DNA from: Lichenicola sp964247725
GTDB lineage: Bacteria > Pseudomonadota > Alphaproteobacteria > Acetobacterales > Acetobacteraceae
DNA: 64,000 nucleotides
Direction of reading: 5' to 3'
NCBI GenBank assembly: GCA_964247725.1
Contig: CAXTVM010000002.1
Coordinates: forward strand, 1 to 64,000
Numbering within the stretch: position 1 is the first letter of the stretch; each line of letters begins with the position of its first letter. Under the pieces are notes generated by a model, which was given only the letters and a program-made list of their open reading frames with translations, had not been told where the DNA came from and ran no database searches. The position numbers and the translations under genes were made by a program. Of the stretch, positions 18,194 through 27,838 are shown in pieces.

Positions 18194-18946
18194 ATGTTCA
18201 GGCTAGACGGCCAACTGGCCCTGGTCACCGGCGCCTCGGGCGGCATCGGCGCCGCCATCGCCCGCACCCTGCACGCCCAGGGCGCGACGGTGGCGCTGTC
18301 TGGAACGAGACGGGAGGCGCTCGATGTGCTGGCGGTCGAGCTGGACGCCGTCGCGCCTGGCCGCGCCCACGCCTGCCCGGCCGACCTCGCCGACCCCGCC
18401 GCTCCCGATGCGCTGGTGGCCGCCGCCGAGGCCGCCGCCGCGCTGCCGCTGCAGGTTCTGGTCAACAATGCCGGCCTCACCCGCGACACCCTGGCGCTGC
18501 GGATGAAGGATGCCGACTGGAACGCGGTGCTGGAGGTTGACTTGGCGGCGCCGTTCCGGCTGGCGCGGGCGGCGCTGAAGGGAATGGTGCGACGCCGCGC
18601 CGGTCGCATCGTCTCGATCGCCAGCATCGTCGGCGTCACCGGCAACGCGGGCCAGTCCAACTACGCCGCCGCCAAGGCGGGGCTGATCGGCATGAGCAAG
18701 TCGCTGGCGCAGGAGGTCGGCTCGCGCGGCATCACCGTGAACGTGGTGGCCCCCGGCTTCGTCGCTACTCCCATGACCGAGGGCCTGGCGCCGGAGCAGA
18801 AGGCCCGCCTCAATGCCGCGATCCCGCTCGGCCGCATGGGCACGCCGGAGGACGTGGCGGCGGCGGTGCTCTACCTGGCTTCGGCAGAGGCGGGCTGGGT
18901 CACCGGCGCTACCTTGCACGTCAATGGCGGAATGGCCATGAGTTGA
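18194..18946 (+). CDS. fabG: 3-oxoacyl-ACP reductase
   Basis: A 250-residue classical SDR that reduces 3-oxoacyl-ACP with NADPH in the fatty-acid elongation cycle. Cofactor motif TGASGGIGAAIA, NNAG, catalytic Ser in SIASIVGVTGN and YAAAKAG (Tyr-x-x-x-Lys), then the family-typical C-terminal GWVTGATLHVNGGMAM. An SD-like AAGGAG lies just before the ATG, immediately right of a repeat element. Position between fabD and acpP confirms the assignment. Confidence 0.96.
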   Translation: MFRLDGQLALVTGASGGIGAAIARTLHAQGATVALSGTRREALDVLAVELDAVAPGRAHACPADLADPAAPDALVAAAEAAAALPLQVLVNNAGLTRDTLALRMKDADWNAVLEVDLAAPFRLARAALKGMVRRRAGRIVSIASIVGVTGNAGQSNYAAAKAGLIGMSKSLAQEVGSRGITVNVVAPGFVATPMTEGLAPEQKARLNAAIPLGRMGTPEDVAAAVLYLASAEAGWVTGATLHVNGGMAMS

Positions 18947-19132
18947 GGTCGTTACGCCCTGGCGGCACTCCGCTTGGCGCGCGCGCGCGAACCATGCTAA
19001 TCGCCCGCTGCTTCGTCCGGAGCGGGCCGCACGGTCCGCCTGCTCGCCGGCAACGGCGGCGGGGGCGGGTCAGGACAGGACGATCGCGTTTCGAACCGCC
19101 CGCTTCACCAGGGGCAGACAGGAAGCAGACAG

Positions 19133-19372
19133 ATGAGCGAAATCGCCGACAAGGTTAAGAAGATCGTGGTCGAGCACCTCGGCGTCGAGGAAAGCAAGGT
19201 AACCCCCGAGGCTTCGTTCATCGACGATCTGGGTGCCGATAGCCTCGACACGGTGGAGCTGGTGATGGCGTTTGAGGAGGCGTTCGGCGTCGAGATCCCC
19301 GAGGATGCGGCGGAGAAGATCAGCACGGTCAAGGACGCGATCGACTACATCGAGAAGCAGAAGGCGGCCTGA
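19133..19372 (+). CDS. acpP: Acyl carrier protein
   Basis: A 79-residue acidic protein with the phosphopantetheine attachment serine in LGADSLDTVEL and the usual helix IVVEHLGVEESKV. It carries growing acyl chains for fatty-acid and lipid A synthesis. An SD-like GGAAG precedes the ATG. The 186-bp gap after fabG may hold a separate promoter, as is common for this highly expressed gene. It could also supply the acyl substrates of the RpfF-type synthase encoded further right (inference). Confidence 0.97.
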   Translation: MSEIADKVKKIVVEHLGVEESKVTPEASFIDDLGADSLDTVELVMAFEEAFGVEIPEDAAEKISTVKDAIDYIEKQKAA

Positions 19373-19392
19373 CCGCCAGCGGAAGCGGACGG

Positions 19393-20676
19393 ATGGCGAG
19401 CGATAGCCAGGGATCAGGACGGCGGCGGGTCGTCGTCACTGGAATGGGCATCGCGAGCCCGCTCGGCATCGGCATCGGGACGGTCTGGACGCGGCTGCTC
19501 GAGGCCCGCTCCGGGATCGGCGCCATCACCGCCTTCGACGCCTCCGACCTGCCGGCGCAGGTCGCGGGCCAGGTCCCGTCCGGCCGGCGCCAGGAGGGCG
19601 GCCTCGCCCTCGAGGAGTGGATCCCGCACAAGGACCAGAAGAAGATGGATCGCTTTATCCATCTGGGTCTGGTCGCCGCCGCCGAGGCGGTCGAGGACAG
19701 CGGCTGGGTGCCGCGCACGGAGGCGGAGCAGGAAGCCACCGGCGTCATGATAGGGTCTGGCATCGGCGGATTGCAGTCGATCTACGAGGCATCGCTGCAG
19801 GTCGCCGCCGGCAAGGGTCGGCGGCTTTCGCCGTTCTTCATCCCGTCTGCGCTGATTAACCTGATCTCCGGCCACGTCTCGATCCGCTACGGCTTCAAGG
19901 GGCCGAACCACTCCGCCGTCACCGCGTGCGCCACCGGTGTGCATGCGATCGGCGACGCCGCGCGGCTGATCATGCTGGGCGACGCCGAGGTGATGGTGGC
20001 CGGCGGCGCCGAGGCGGCGGTGTGCGCGCTCGGCATCGCCGGCTTCTGCGCGTCGCGCGCGCTGTCGACCGGGTTCAACGCCACGCCGGAGCGGGCCTCC
20101 CGCCCGTGGGACCAGGACCGCGACGGCTTCGTCATGGGCGAGGGTGCCGGCATCGTGGTGCTGGAGGAGTACGGGCATGCCCTTGCCCGCGGCGCCGAGG
20201 TCTATGGCGAGGTGATCGGCTACGGCCTGTCCGGCGACGCGCACCACATCACCGCGCCGGCGGACCACCATGCGGGCGCCTTCCGGGCGATGAAGAAGGC
20301 GATCGCCAGCGCCAGGGTGACGCCGGCCGACATCCAGTACGTCAACGCGCACGGCACCTCGACCATGGCCGACGACCTCGAGCTGGAAGCTGTCGAGACG
20401 CTGTTCGGCGACGATGCGAGAGGGCTCGCGATGTCGTCGACCAAGTCAGCCACCGGGCACCTGCTGGGGGCGGCGGGGGCGATCGAGGCGATCTTCTCGA
20501 TCCTGGCGATCCGCGACCGGGTGGCGCCGCCGACGCTGAACCTGGACCGGCCGTCGCGCCTCAGCGTCATCGACCGGGTGGCGCACGAAGCGCAGCGCCG
20601 CGACATCCGCCTGGCGCTGTCCAACAGCTTCGGCTTCGGCGGCACTAACGCCAGCCTGCTGGTGCGCGGGGTCTGA
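19393..20676 (+). CDS. fabF: 3-oxoacyl-ACP synthase II
   Basis: A 427-residue condensing enzyme that joins malonyl-ACP to an acyl-ACP. The catalytic cysteine is in TACATGVHAIGDA; the two histidines are in NAHGTSTMADD and SATGHLLGAAG; and the C-terminal glycine-rich loop NSFGFGGTNASLL is present. It starts 20 bases after acpP and ends 26 bases before mltG, in the usual order for Proteobacteria. Confidence 0.97.
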   Translation: MASDSQGSGRRRVVVTGMGIASPLGIGIGTVWTRLLEARSGIGAITAFDASDLPAQVAGQVPSGRRQEGGLALEEWIPHKDQKKMDRFIHLGLVAAAEAVEDSGWVPRTEAEQEATGVMIGSGIGGLQSIYEASLQVAAGKGRRLSPFFIPSALINLISGHVSIRYGFKGPNHSAVTACATGVHAIGDAARLIMLGDAEVMVAGGAEAAVCALGIAGFCASRALSTGFNATPERASRPWDQDRDGFVMGEGAGIVVLEEYGHALARGAEVYGEVIGYGLSGDAHHITAPADHHAGAFRAMKKAIASARVTPADIQYVNAHGTSTMADDLELEAVETLFGDDARGLAMSSTKSATGHLLGAAGAIEAIFSILAIRDRVAPPTLNLDRPSRLSVIDRVAHEAQRRDIRLALSNSFGFGGTNASLLVRGV

Positions 20677-20702
20677 CCGGCCGACCGGCGGCAGTCTGAG
20701 CC

Positions 20703-21737
20703 ATGCGCCGGGCGCTGCTAGCCGGCTTCGTGCTGCTGGCGCTGGCCGCCGCTGGCGGGTTCGGGATACGGTTCGCGGCGATGCGGCCGGGTTCGCTGCC
20801 GCAGACTGGCGACCTGGTGGTGCCGCGCGGCCACCTGCGCACGGTAACGGCGGCGCTGCAGGGCGCAAGCGTGCTGGCGCCGGGCGACGGCAACCGGCTG
20901 TTGTTCATGGCGCTGGCCCGGCTGACCGAGCGGGAGGCGCCGCTGCATGCGGCGGAGTTCCGGTTTCCGGCGCACGCCTCGATGCTGGCGGTGCTGGGCA
21001 TCCTGCGCCACGCGCGACCGGTACAGCACCAGATCACGATCCCGGAGGGGCTGACCGCGGTGCAGATCGCCGCCCTGGTATTGCGCGCGCCGGCACTGGC
21101 CGGCGGCCTCGCACTGCCGGCCGAGGGCGCGGTGCTGCCGCAGACCTACGATTACGAGCTCGGCACCAGCCGAGCGGTGCTGCTGGAGCGCATGCAGGCG
21201 GCGATGCAGAGCGCCCTGGCGACGAGCTGGGCGTCGCGCGATCCGTCGCTGCCGCTCGCCACGCCCGCGCAGATGCTGGCGCTCGCCAGCATTGTCGAGC
21301 GCGAGACGGGCTTGCCCGCCGAGAGGCCACTGGTGGCCGAGGTGTTCACGAACCGGCTGCGCCGGGGGATGCGCCTGCAGTCGGATCCGACGGTGGCATA
21401 TGGTGCCGACGGCGGCCTCGGCGGCCTGCCGCGGCCGCTGACCCGGTCCGACCTGCTGCAGCCGAACCCCTACAACACCTACGTAATCGCGGGCCTGCCG
21501 CCGGGACCGATCGCCGCCCCCGGCCTCGCCGCCCTGCAGGCGGTGGCGCATCCGGTGGCGGGCGCCCTGCTGTACTTCGTCGCTACCGGTACCGGCGGAC
21601 ACGCCTTTTCGGCCAGCCTGGCGGACCATCTGCGCAACGTGACGCAGCTTCGCGCGATCGAGGCAGCCCGGTCGGGACAGATGCCGACGCTCGATCCGTT
21701 CCGGCCGCCGCCGCAGGTGCCGACGATCGATCGCTGA
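20703..21737 (+). CDS. mltG: Endolytic murein transglycosylase MltG
   Basis: A 344-residue YceG-like enzyme that cleaves nascent peptidoglycan strands at the inner membrane. It has one N-terminal anchor (LLAGFVLLALAAAGGFGIRF), then the conserved catalytic region LASIVERETGLPAERPLVAE with its Glu, and the family motif RLQSDPTVAYG. It follows fabF as in many Proteobacteria. It is convergent with the broken hydrolase gene, 9 bases away. Confidence 0.93.
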   Translation: MRRALLAGFVLLALAAAGGFGIRFAAMRPGSLPQTGDLVVPRGHLRTVTAALQGASVLAPGDGNRLLFMALARLTEREAPLHAAEFRFPAHASMLAVLGILRHARPVQHQITIPEGLTAVQIAALVLRAPALAGGLALPAEGAVLPQTYDYELGTSRAVLLERMQAAMQSALATSWASRDPSLPLATPAQMLALASIVERETGLPAERPLVAEVFTNRLRRGMRLQSDPTVAYGADGGLGGLPRPLTRSDLLQPNPYNTYVIAGLPPGPIAAPGLAALQAVAHPVAGALLYFVATGTGGHAFSASLADHLRNVTQLRAIEAARSGQMPTLDPFRPPPQVPTIDR

Positions 21738-21746
21738 AGCGGTATG

Positions 21747-22651
21747 CTATTCCACCGTCTCCACGGGGATGTGCTCGCGCATGAAGGCGTCGACCACCCC
21801 GCTGAACTGGTCGGGGTTCTCGATCTGCGGGAAGTGGTTCGCGGACGCCACAGTGGCCTGCCGGCCGCCGGCAGCACCTGCGGCGATGCGCGCGACGGCG
21901 TCGAAGGACGGACTCCACCCGCCGGTGACGACCAGCACCGGGATCCTCGCCCGGGCGACGATCTCGGCCGCCTGGCACAGGATCGGGGGTGCCGCCATGC
22001 GGCCCCCCGCAGCAGCGCGCAGCCCAGCCGCGCCGCCTGCTCCTCGTCGAGATCCGCCATGTTGCGGGCGCTGTCCGCCCCGGCCCGGCCGAACGTCTCG
22101 CGCGTGAACCTGCAGGCGTAGTCGGCCGGCATGTGCGCGGCGAGCATCGGCTGGACCATCCCCGTGACCGCCGCTCGCAGCGGCGGGTCGGTCTCGACCA
22201 GCGGATCGATCGTCGCCAACCCCTGCGGCGCCGGCTCCACCCGGACGAGCGAGTGCATGCGGTCGAGACGGCGTGCTGCCGCCAGCAGCACCTCTGCGCC
22301 GCGCCGGGAAGGCCCGATCAGGTGGCCGCCATCCCCCGGCAGCTCGGAGATCCAGGCCGCGTCGCGCTCCATGTCGTCCGGACCGCGCGAGGGGCTCCGG
22401 CCAAACCTCGGCCGGTCGGCGATGGCGATCCGCCAGCTCATCCCGGCCAGCGCCCTCTGCCCGGCGAAGGTGGCGGGCCCGCCGTCGATGCCGCCCTGCA
22501 CCCCGCCATGGATGAGCACGACCAGGGGACCGCCGGTCCCGGACCGCTCGACGTTGATCGGATATTGCGCGGCCCCAACCTCGGGGGGCGGGGGGACCGT
22601 CGGATACTGCGCCAGCAGGGCCGCCTGCCTCTCCATGATGGTCGACGACAT
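21747..22651 (-). pseudogene. Alpha/beta hydrolase, frameshifted
   Basis: Reading from 22651, the frame encodes an alpha/beta hydrolase: VVLIHGGVQGGIDGG (oxyanion region), then LIGPSRRGAEVLL at the nucleophile elbow position. Past about residue 215 the sense is lost. The remainder of the fold, including IPVLVVTGGWSPSFDAVA and the His-containing ASANHFPQIENPDQFSG, continues in another frame from about 21998 to the stop at 21747. The break lies at a run of six C at 22003-22008; one extra base there would restore a single frame through LLRGGRMAAPPIL. Either a real one-base loss or a homopolymer sequencing error. The elbow reads G-P-S-R-R-G rather than the usual G-H-S-x-G. Confidence 0.8.
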
Positions 22652-22823
22652 CGGCCTGCTCCGGACGCGACGACGAGGGTCGGGTCGGGACGAGGCCGTT
22701 CCGGATGTGCTGTCAAGCCAGCGCCGGGGAGGACATGGGGGGTGGGCCCGCCCGCTGTGCCGGCATCGGAACCGGGCAAGCCCATCGGGCTTCTAGGGTC
22801 GCGACAGCACCGGGAGGGCCTGC

Positions 22824-24113
22824 ATGACCGACGTCACCCGACGCACCCTGTTCAATACCACCGTGGGCCTCGCCGGCGCTGCGCTGATCACCCCGGCACT
22901 GGCCGCAACCGGCCAGCAGGAGCCGCCGGCGCTGCGCGGCAGCGTGCGGGATGGCTCTGTCAGCCTGCCGCCGCTGCACCAGCAGAGCGAGCAGAACGGC
23001 GAGGTGCCGAACCCGAAGCCGCCGGGCCACCGGCTGGGCGTGGCCGTGGTCGGGCTGGGCGTGCTGGCGCTCGAGAACATCATCCCGGGCTTCGGCGAGG
23101 CCAAGTCGGTGCGGCTGGCGGCGCTGGTCAGCGGCGAGCCGGACAAGATGCGCGCGGTCGCGGCCGAGCACGGGGTGCCGGAGCGGAACCTCTACAGCTA
23201 CGAGAGCTTCGACCGCATCCGCGATAACCCCGACATCGACTTCGTCTACATCGTGCTGCCGAACGCGCTGCACGCCGAGTTCACCATCCGCGCCGCGAAT
23301 GCCGGAAAGCACGTGCTGTGCGAGAAGCCGATGGCGGCCAGCGTCGCGCAGGCGCAGTCGATGATCGATGCCTGCCGCGCCGCGAACCGCCGGCTGATGA
23401 TCGCCTACCGGCTGCAATACACGCCGGAGCACCGCACGGTCATCGAGATGGCGCGCTCGAAGGCCTACGGCGCGGTGCGGCTGATCGAGGCGGTGAACGG
23501 GCAGAACGACGCCGCCAACGGGCAGTGGCGGCAGATCAGCGCGCTCAGCGGCGGCGGCTCGCTGCCCGATGTCGGGCTCTACTGCCTGAACGCGTTCCGC
23601 TACATTACCGGCGAAGAGCCGGTCGAGGTGACCGGCCAGATCACGCAGCCGCGGGACGATCCGCGCTTCCGCGAGGTCGAGGACGTCGCGCTGTTCACGC
23701 TCCGCTTCCCCAGCGGCATCATCGGCCAGGGTAGCTGCGGCTACAGCTTCCACGAGAGCCGCTGGCTGCGCGTGCAGGCTGAGACCGGATGGTTCGGGCT
23801 CGACCCGGCGTTCGGCTACGACAACCTGGCGATCGACATCAACCGCAAGGCCGGCCGCGCCAGCGCCACCGAGATGCGCCGGTTCGCGCCCCAGAACCAG
23901 TTCGCCGGCGAGATGGACGCGTTCGCGGCATCGCTGAACGCGAACGAGGAGCCGCGCACCGGCGGTGCCGAGGGGCTGCAGGACCTGAAGATCATGGCGG
24001 CGATCTACCGGTCGGCGGCGACCGGCCGGCCGGTCGCCATGCCCCCGGCACCTGGCCTCGACAGCACGAGGGGGCCGTGGCCGAAGGCGTTGGGACCTTA
24101 CGTGCCGACCTGA
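22824..24113 (+). CDS. Exported Gfo/Idh/MocA-family oxidoreductase
   Basis: A 429-residue protein with a twin-arginine-type leader (TRRTLFNTTVGLAGAALITP, then ALA cleavage-like site). It has an NAD(P)-binding domain (LGVAVVGLGVLALENIIPGF) and the family motif GKHVLCEKPMA. Periplasmic relatives such as Zymomonas glucose-fructose oxidoreductase keep NADP tightly bound and oxidise one sugar while reducing another. Length and layout fit that type, but the substrate is not readable. It is followed 85 bases later by another apparently Tat-exported protein and then an alcohol dehydrogenase, suggesting a carbohydrate/alcohol oxidation group. Confidence 0.85.
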   Translation: MTDVTRRTLFNTTVGLAGAALITPALAATGQQEPPALRGSVRDGSVSLPPLHQQSEQNGEVPNPKPPGHRLGVAVVGLGVLALENIIPGFGEAKSVRLAALVSGEPDKMRAVAAEHGVPERNLYSYESFDRIRDNPDIDFVYIVLPNALHAEFTIRAANAGKHVLCEKPMAASVAQAQSMIDACRAANRRLMIAYRLQYTPEHRTVIEMARSKAYGAVRLIEAVNGQNDAANGQWRQISALSGGGSLPDVGLYCLNAFRYITGEEPVEVTGQITQPRDDPRFREVEDVALFTLRFPSGIIGQGSCGYSFHESRWLRVQAETGWFGLDPAFGYDNLAIDINRKAGRASATEMRRFAPQNQFAGEMDAFAASLNANEEPRTGGAEGLQDLKIMAAIYRSAATGRPVAMPPAPGLDSTRGPWPKALGPYVPT

Positions 24114-24198
24114 GCCTGGGGCAGCCAAGATCAACAACCAAGTGAGGTGAAACCGGGGTCCGCCGCCATGCTTGAGGCGAGCGACCTGGGAGCGCCTG

Positions 24199-25335
24199 AT
24201 GCCTGAACTCGATTATCTGCTCCGCCGCCGCGACTTCGTCCTGGGTATCGGCTCCGCGGCCCTGGCGCCTTCCCTGATCGCACGCGCCGCCGCCGGTCCG
24301 GTGCCGCTGGAGCTGGTGGCGACGTTCGACAACCCGCGCCAGGTGACTGGGGTCGGCGTTTCGAAGGGCGGCCGGATCTTCGTCAACTTCCCGCGCTGGG
24401 AGGAGGACGTGGCGATCTCGGTCGCCGAGGTGGGCCCGAATGGCACGCTGACGCCGTTCCCAGACGCTGGCTGGAACGCGTTCCGCGCTGCCGATCCGGC
24501 CTCGGCCGACCCCGGCCGCAGCTTCGTCTGCGTGCAGAGCGTCACCGTGGACGCGCAGGACCGCCTCTGGGTGCTGGATCCGGCCGCGCCCGGCCTCAGC
24601 CTGGAGGTGAGCGGCGGCCCGAAGCTGGTCTGCATCGACCTCGCCACCAACACCGTGCGGCGCGTCTACGAGTTCGGACCGGATGTGGCGCCGCAGGGCA
24701 GCTACCTGAACGATATCCGCTTCACCGCCGACGGGCGGCGCGCGGTGCTGACCGATTCCGGGCAGCCCGGCTGCCTGATCGCATTCGACGTCGAGACCGG
24801 CAAGGCGCGCCGGGTGCTGGTCGGCCACCCCAGCACGCAGTTCCAGAAGAACGTCACCATCGCCATCGACGGCGCGCCGTTGCGCCGGCTCGACGGCCAG
24901 GGCGCGCAGTTCTCCGCCGACGGCATCCTGATCGACGGTACCGACACCACGGTCTACTGGCAGGCCACTACCGGCCGGACAATGTATCGGGTGCCGCTGG
25001 CCTTGCTGTTCGACCGCGGGCTCAGCGCCCAGCGGCTGGGCGCGCAAGTACAAGTGGCGGCGCGCGGCTTCGTCGCCGACGGCTACTGGTTCAGCCGGCG
25101 CAGCGGCATGCTGGTGACCGCCGCGGAGGATCACCAGGTCCGGCGGCTGGAGCGGGACGGCTCGTTCAGCGTGCTGGTGAACGATCCGCGCCTGCTTTGG
25201 CCGGACAGCATGGCGGAGGGGCCGGACGGTGCGATCTACGTCACCGCCTCGCACATCCCGCAGATGAAGGCGTGGCAGGGGCTCGGGGTCAACCAGACGC
25301 AGCTGTTCCGTTTCCATCCCGCCACTCCCGCTTGA
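24199..25335 (+). CDS. Exported MRJP/yellow-like (L-dopachrome tautomerase-related) protein
   Basis: A 378-residue protein with a twin-arginine-like leader (RRRDFVLGIGSAALAPSLIA). The body is a six-bladed beta-propeller-type sequence with SVTVDAQDRLWVLDPAAPGL, then YLNDIRFTADGRRAVLTDSG and LWPDSMAEGPDGAIYVTASH, characteristic of the major royal jelly/yellow family and related gluconolactonase-like propellers. Bacterial members are periplasmic and mostly uncharacterised. The start was placed at ATG 24199 rather than 24172 because it leads directly into the leader and has a GGGAG upstream. Same strand as its neighbours, likely one transcript. Confidence 0.78.
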   Translation: MPELDYLLRRRDFVLGIGSAALAPSLIARAAAGPVPLELVATFDNPRQVTGVGVSKGGRIFVNFPRWEEDVAISVAEVGPNGTLTPFPDAGWNAFRAADPASADPGRSFVCVQSVTVDAQDRLWVLDPAAPGLSLEVSGGPKLVCIDLATNTVRRVYEFGPDVAPQGSYLNDIRFTADGRRAVLTDSGQPGCLIAFDVETGKARRVLVGHPSTQFQKNVTIAIDGAPLRRLDGQGAQFSADGILIDGTDTTVYWQATTGRTMYRVPLALLFDRGLSAQRLGAQVQVAARGFVADGYWFSRRSGMLVTAAEDHQVRRLERDGSFSVLVNDPRLLWPDSMAEGPDGAIYVTASHIPQMKAWQGLGVNQTQLFRFHPATPA

Positions 25336-25363
25336 TCGACCCGACCCTGACCAGGAGATCCGC

Positions 25364-26461
25364 ATGACCCAAGCGATCGGCTATGCCGCGCAGCATTCCT
25401 TCAGCTGCCTGAGGCCGTTGCGGTTCGAACGGGACGAGCCCCGGGCAAACGAGGTCGAGATTGCGGTGATGTTCTGCGGCGTGTGCCATTCGGACATCCA
25501 CCAGGTGAAGAACGAGTGGTCGAACACGGTCTATCCGTGCATGCCGGGCCACGAGGTGATCGGCCGGGTCACGCGCACGGGCGGCGCCGTCACGCTGCAC
25601 AAGGTGGGAGACATCGTCGGCATCGGCTGCATGGTCGACAGCTGCCGGCAGTGTGAGCCCTGCCAGACGCACGAGGAGAACTACTGCGAGGGGCCGAACA
25701 GCTGGCTCGCGACCTATAACGGGCCGATGGTGCCGGCCAAGGCGGCGCCGACCGGATCCAACATGTACGAGCAGGACAACACCTATGGCGGCTACTCCAG
25801 CGTCATGGTGGCGGCGGAGGATTTCGTGCTGTCGATCCCGAACGGGCTGCGGCCGGAGGTGGCGGCGCCGATCCTGTGCGCCGGTGTCACCACCTGGTCG
25901 CCGATGAGGCACTGGGGCGTGAAGGCGGGCGACAAGGTCGGTATCGTCGGCTTCGGCGGGCTCGGCGACATCGCGGCCAAGCTGGCGCGGGCGATGGGCG
26001 CCGCCGTAACGGTGTTCACCCGCTCAAAGGAGAAGCTGGATGCGATACAGGGCCTCGGGGCCACCGCGGTGCTGTCCAGCGACAGGGAGGCGATGGCGGC
26101 TCTCGCGAACAGCTTCGACTTCATGCTCGACACGGTGCCGGAGAAGCACGACGTCAACCCGTACGTCGTGATGCTGAAGCGCGACCGCACCCTGGCGGTG
26201 GTGGGTGCCATCGAGCCGCTGGCGGCGGAGAACAACCAGGAGCGGGTCATGCACAGGAAGAGCGTGGCCGGTTCGCTGATCGGCAGCATCGCCGAGACGC
26301 GTGAGGTGCTGGAGTTCTGCGCCGTGCACGGCATCGCGCCCGAGGTGGAGGTGATCCCGATCCAGCAGATCAACCACGCCTACCGAATGGTCGAGCGCGG
26401 CGACGTGCGGTTCCGCTACGTGATCGACATGGCGTCGCTGGAGGCGGAGGAGGCCGCTTGA
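25364..26461 (+). CDS. Zinc NAD(P)-dependent alcohol dehydrogenase (YahK/CAD type)
   Basis: A 365-residue medium-chain dehydrogenase. Catalytic zinc ligands appear in FCGVCHSDIHQVKNEW and PGHEVIGRV; the structural zinc cysteines are in DSCRQCEPCQTHEENYC; the cofactor loop is VGIVGFGGLGDIAAKLA. Relatives such as YahK reduce broad-range aldehydes with NADPH. An AGGAG-type site (ccaggagatccgc) precedes the ATG. It closes the group of three redox-type genes on this strand. Confidence 0.9.
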   Translation: MTQAIGYAAQHSFSCLRPLRFERDEPRANEVEIAVMFCGVCHSDIHQVKNEWSNTVYPCMPGHEVIGRVTRTGGAVTLHKVGDIVGIGCMVDSCRQCEPCQTHEENYCEGPNSWLATYNGPMVPAKAAPTGSNMYEQDNTYGGYSSVMVAAEDFVLSIPNGLRPEVAAPILCAGVTTWSPMRHWGVKAGDKVGIVGFGGLGDIAAKLARAMGAAVTVFTRSKEKLDAIQGLGATAVLSSDREAMAALANSFDFMLDTVPEKHDVNPYVVMLKRDRTLAVVGAIEPLAAENNQERVMHRKSVAGSLIGSIAETREVLEFCAVHGIAPEVEVIPIQQINHAYRMVERGDVRFRYVIDMASLEAEEAA

Positions 26462-26873
26462 TCTGGAACTCGCCGGTCCGTATCGGTTTCCTCGTCCAAA
26501 GGACTCAGCCAACGGTTCATGCAATCCGGATGACGGCGCTCTTGCCGGGATTGACGGCAGCCTGCAGCGCCAGCCCGCCCCGGCGCGGACCGGTTCCCGG
26601 CACGAACGTGGCCTGCCTGCTGACCACGACGCACCGGAACGGCGAGGACTTTGACCGTGCCCTCCAGGTCTGCGGCGTCACCAAGCCTGATCTCACTGGC
26701 AATATCGGGTTGTAGCGGATGGCGCTGGCAGCTCACGTCCCGTTCACCATCAGACCGATCGCCGATGCCGAGCTCAAGGACACCGACGAGGTCACGGAAA
26801 CCGGCAGCTTGATCCCGTACCGCTATACGGGGCAGCCTTACGGCTTCTGGGTCTTCGCACCCATTGGGGTCCC
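26462..26873. other. 412-bp gap, no convincing gene
   Basis: No gene recognised. A plus-strand mini-ORF at 26719-26877 (52 codons, starting MALAAHVPFTIRPIADAELK) has good codon bias but no ribosome site and is preceded by an in-frame stop. It could be a remnant of a longer gene. No hairpin terminator with a T-run was seen. Confidence 0.3.
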
Positions 26874-27725
26874 CTAGCGCGGCGGCGGCAACGATTGTTG
26901 CTGCACCGGCGCGTTGGGGGCGAGCTGGATCGGACCGGACTCGCCTGGCGGCGGATAGGTCGGCTGCGCTGAGTAGCTCGGCGGGCGTCCGCCAGATGGG
27001 CCGTAGACAGGCCGCGGAGCGGCCGCCTGGCTGTAGCGGATCAGGGTCGAGCGCAGCGGGTCGGCGCCCGGGTTGTTCACCCGCATCGCAACCACGATGT
27101 CCTCGGCACCGACCGGCTGGCCGTAATAGGCGCGGTCGCCGACGCTGTCGGAGCTCATGATGCTGCCCTGCAGCGCGATGCCGGCGAACAGCCCTTTGGT
27201 CTTCTCGACCGCGACGATGTCGGCCCGCAGCGCCGCGGTGGTGGAGCCCTCCACGCCCAGGCCGAGCGTCGCGAACGCCAGCGAGGCATCGCCGCCGATC
27301 TTGAACTGGCTATCCAGGATCGCGGTCAGGCCCTTGCGGGTCAGGATGAACAGCATGACCTCGGCATCCTGGATGCCGGCCTGCAGGCCGAAGCTGCCGG
27401 AGCCCATCGAGTAGAACGCCGGCGCCGACCAGGAGCCGGCGGCATCGCGCGTCAGCAGCACGCAGCCGCCGCCCGACCCGCCGAACAGGAAGCTCATGCG
27501 GAAGATGCTGGGACAGATCATCACCCCTCGCGCAAGCGGGAGCAGGCGCTTCCCCTCGTCGTCCTGGCGCCAGGACAGGATGTCCTGCGCGGTGAGCGTG
27601 GCGCGGTCGACCAGCTCCTGCTGCCGCAGCTGGCGCTCGTCCTGCGCTGCCACCGGACGCCAGCAGGTCCCGAACGCGCAGGCCAAGAGTGCGCAGGCTG
27701 CCAGCCGCAGGGTCGTGAAGCGCAT
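26874..27725 (-). CDS. Exported SYLF-domain (YSC84) lipid-binding protein
   Basis: A 283-residue protein with a signal peptide (LRLAACALLACAFGTCWRPV, then AAQ). It has a SYLF/YSC84 domain (residues about 60-225): ARGVMICPSIFRMSFLFGGS, GSFGLQAGIQDAEVMLFILT and GSIMSSDSVGDRAYYG. The last 55 residues are Pro/Gln-rich and probably disordered. SYLF domains bind phosphoinositides in eukaryotes; bacterial copies are periplasmic or outer-membrane proteins of unclear role. The start was placed at ATG 27725, which begins the signal peptide. Confidence 0.87.
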   Translation of the reverse strand: MRFTTLRLAACALLACAFGTCWRPVAAQDERQLRQQELVDRATLTAQDILSWRQDDEGKRLLPLARGVMICPSIFRMSFLFGGSGGGCVLLTRDAAGSWSAPAFYSMGSGSFGLQAGIQDAEVMLFILTRKGLTAILDSQFKIGGDASLAFATLGLGVEGSTTAALRADIVAVEKTKGLFAGIALQGSIMSSDSVGDRAYYGQPVGAEDIVVAMRVNNPGADPLRSTLIRYSQAAAPRPVYGPSGGRPPSYSAQPTYPPPGESGPIQLAPNAPVQQQSLPPPR

Positions 27726-27838
27726 TCCGGTGGTCCCCCTGGTGGTCCTGGGCAGGTGGGCGTGACCTGACACGGAAACTGCGTCGAAACAATGGCCTGC
27801 GCTAGCATGCTGCTACGAGGTATCCGCGCCGGGCCGTC

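Noticed and set aside
22713..24137. 474-codon minus-strand frame opposite the Gfo/Idh/MocA gene
   Set aside because: Shadow of a clearly recognisable plus-strand enzyme.
26719..26877. 52-codon ORF with good codon bias
   Set aside because: No ribosome-binding site, an in-frame stop two codons upstream and no recognisable family; reported only within the gap description.
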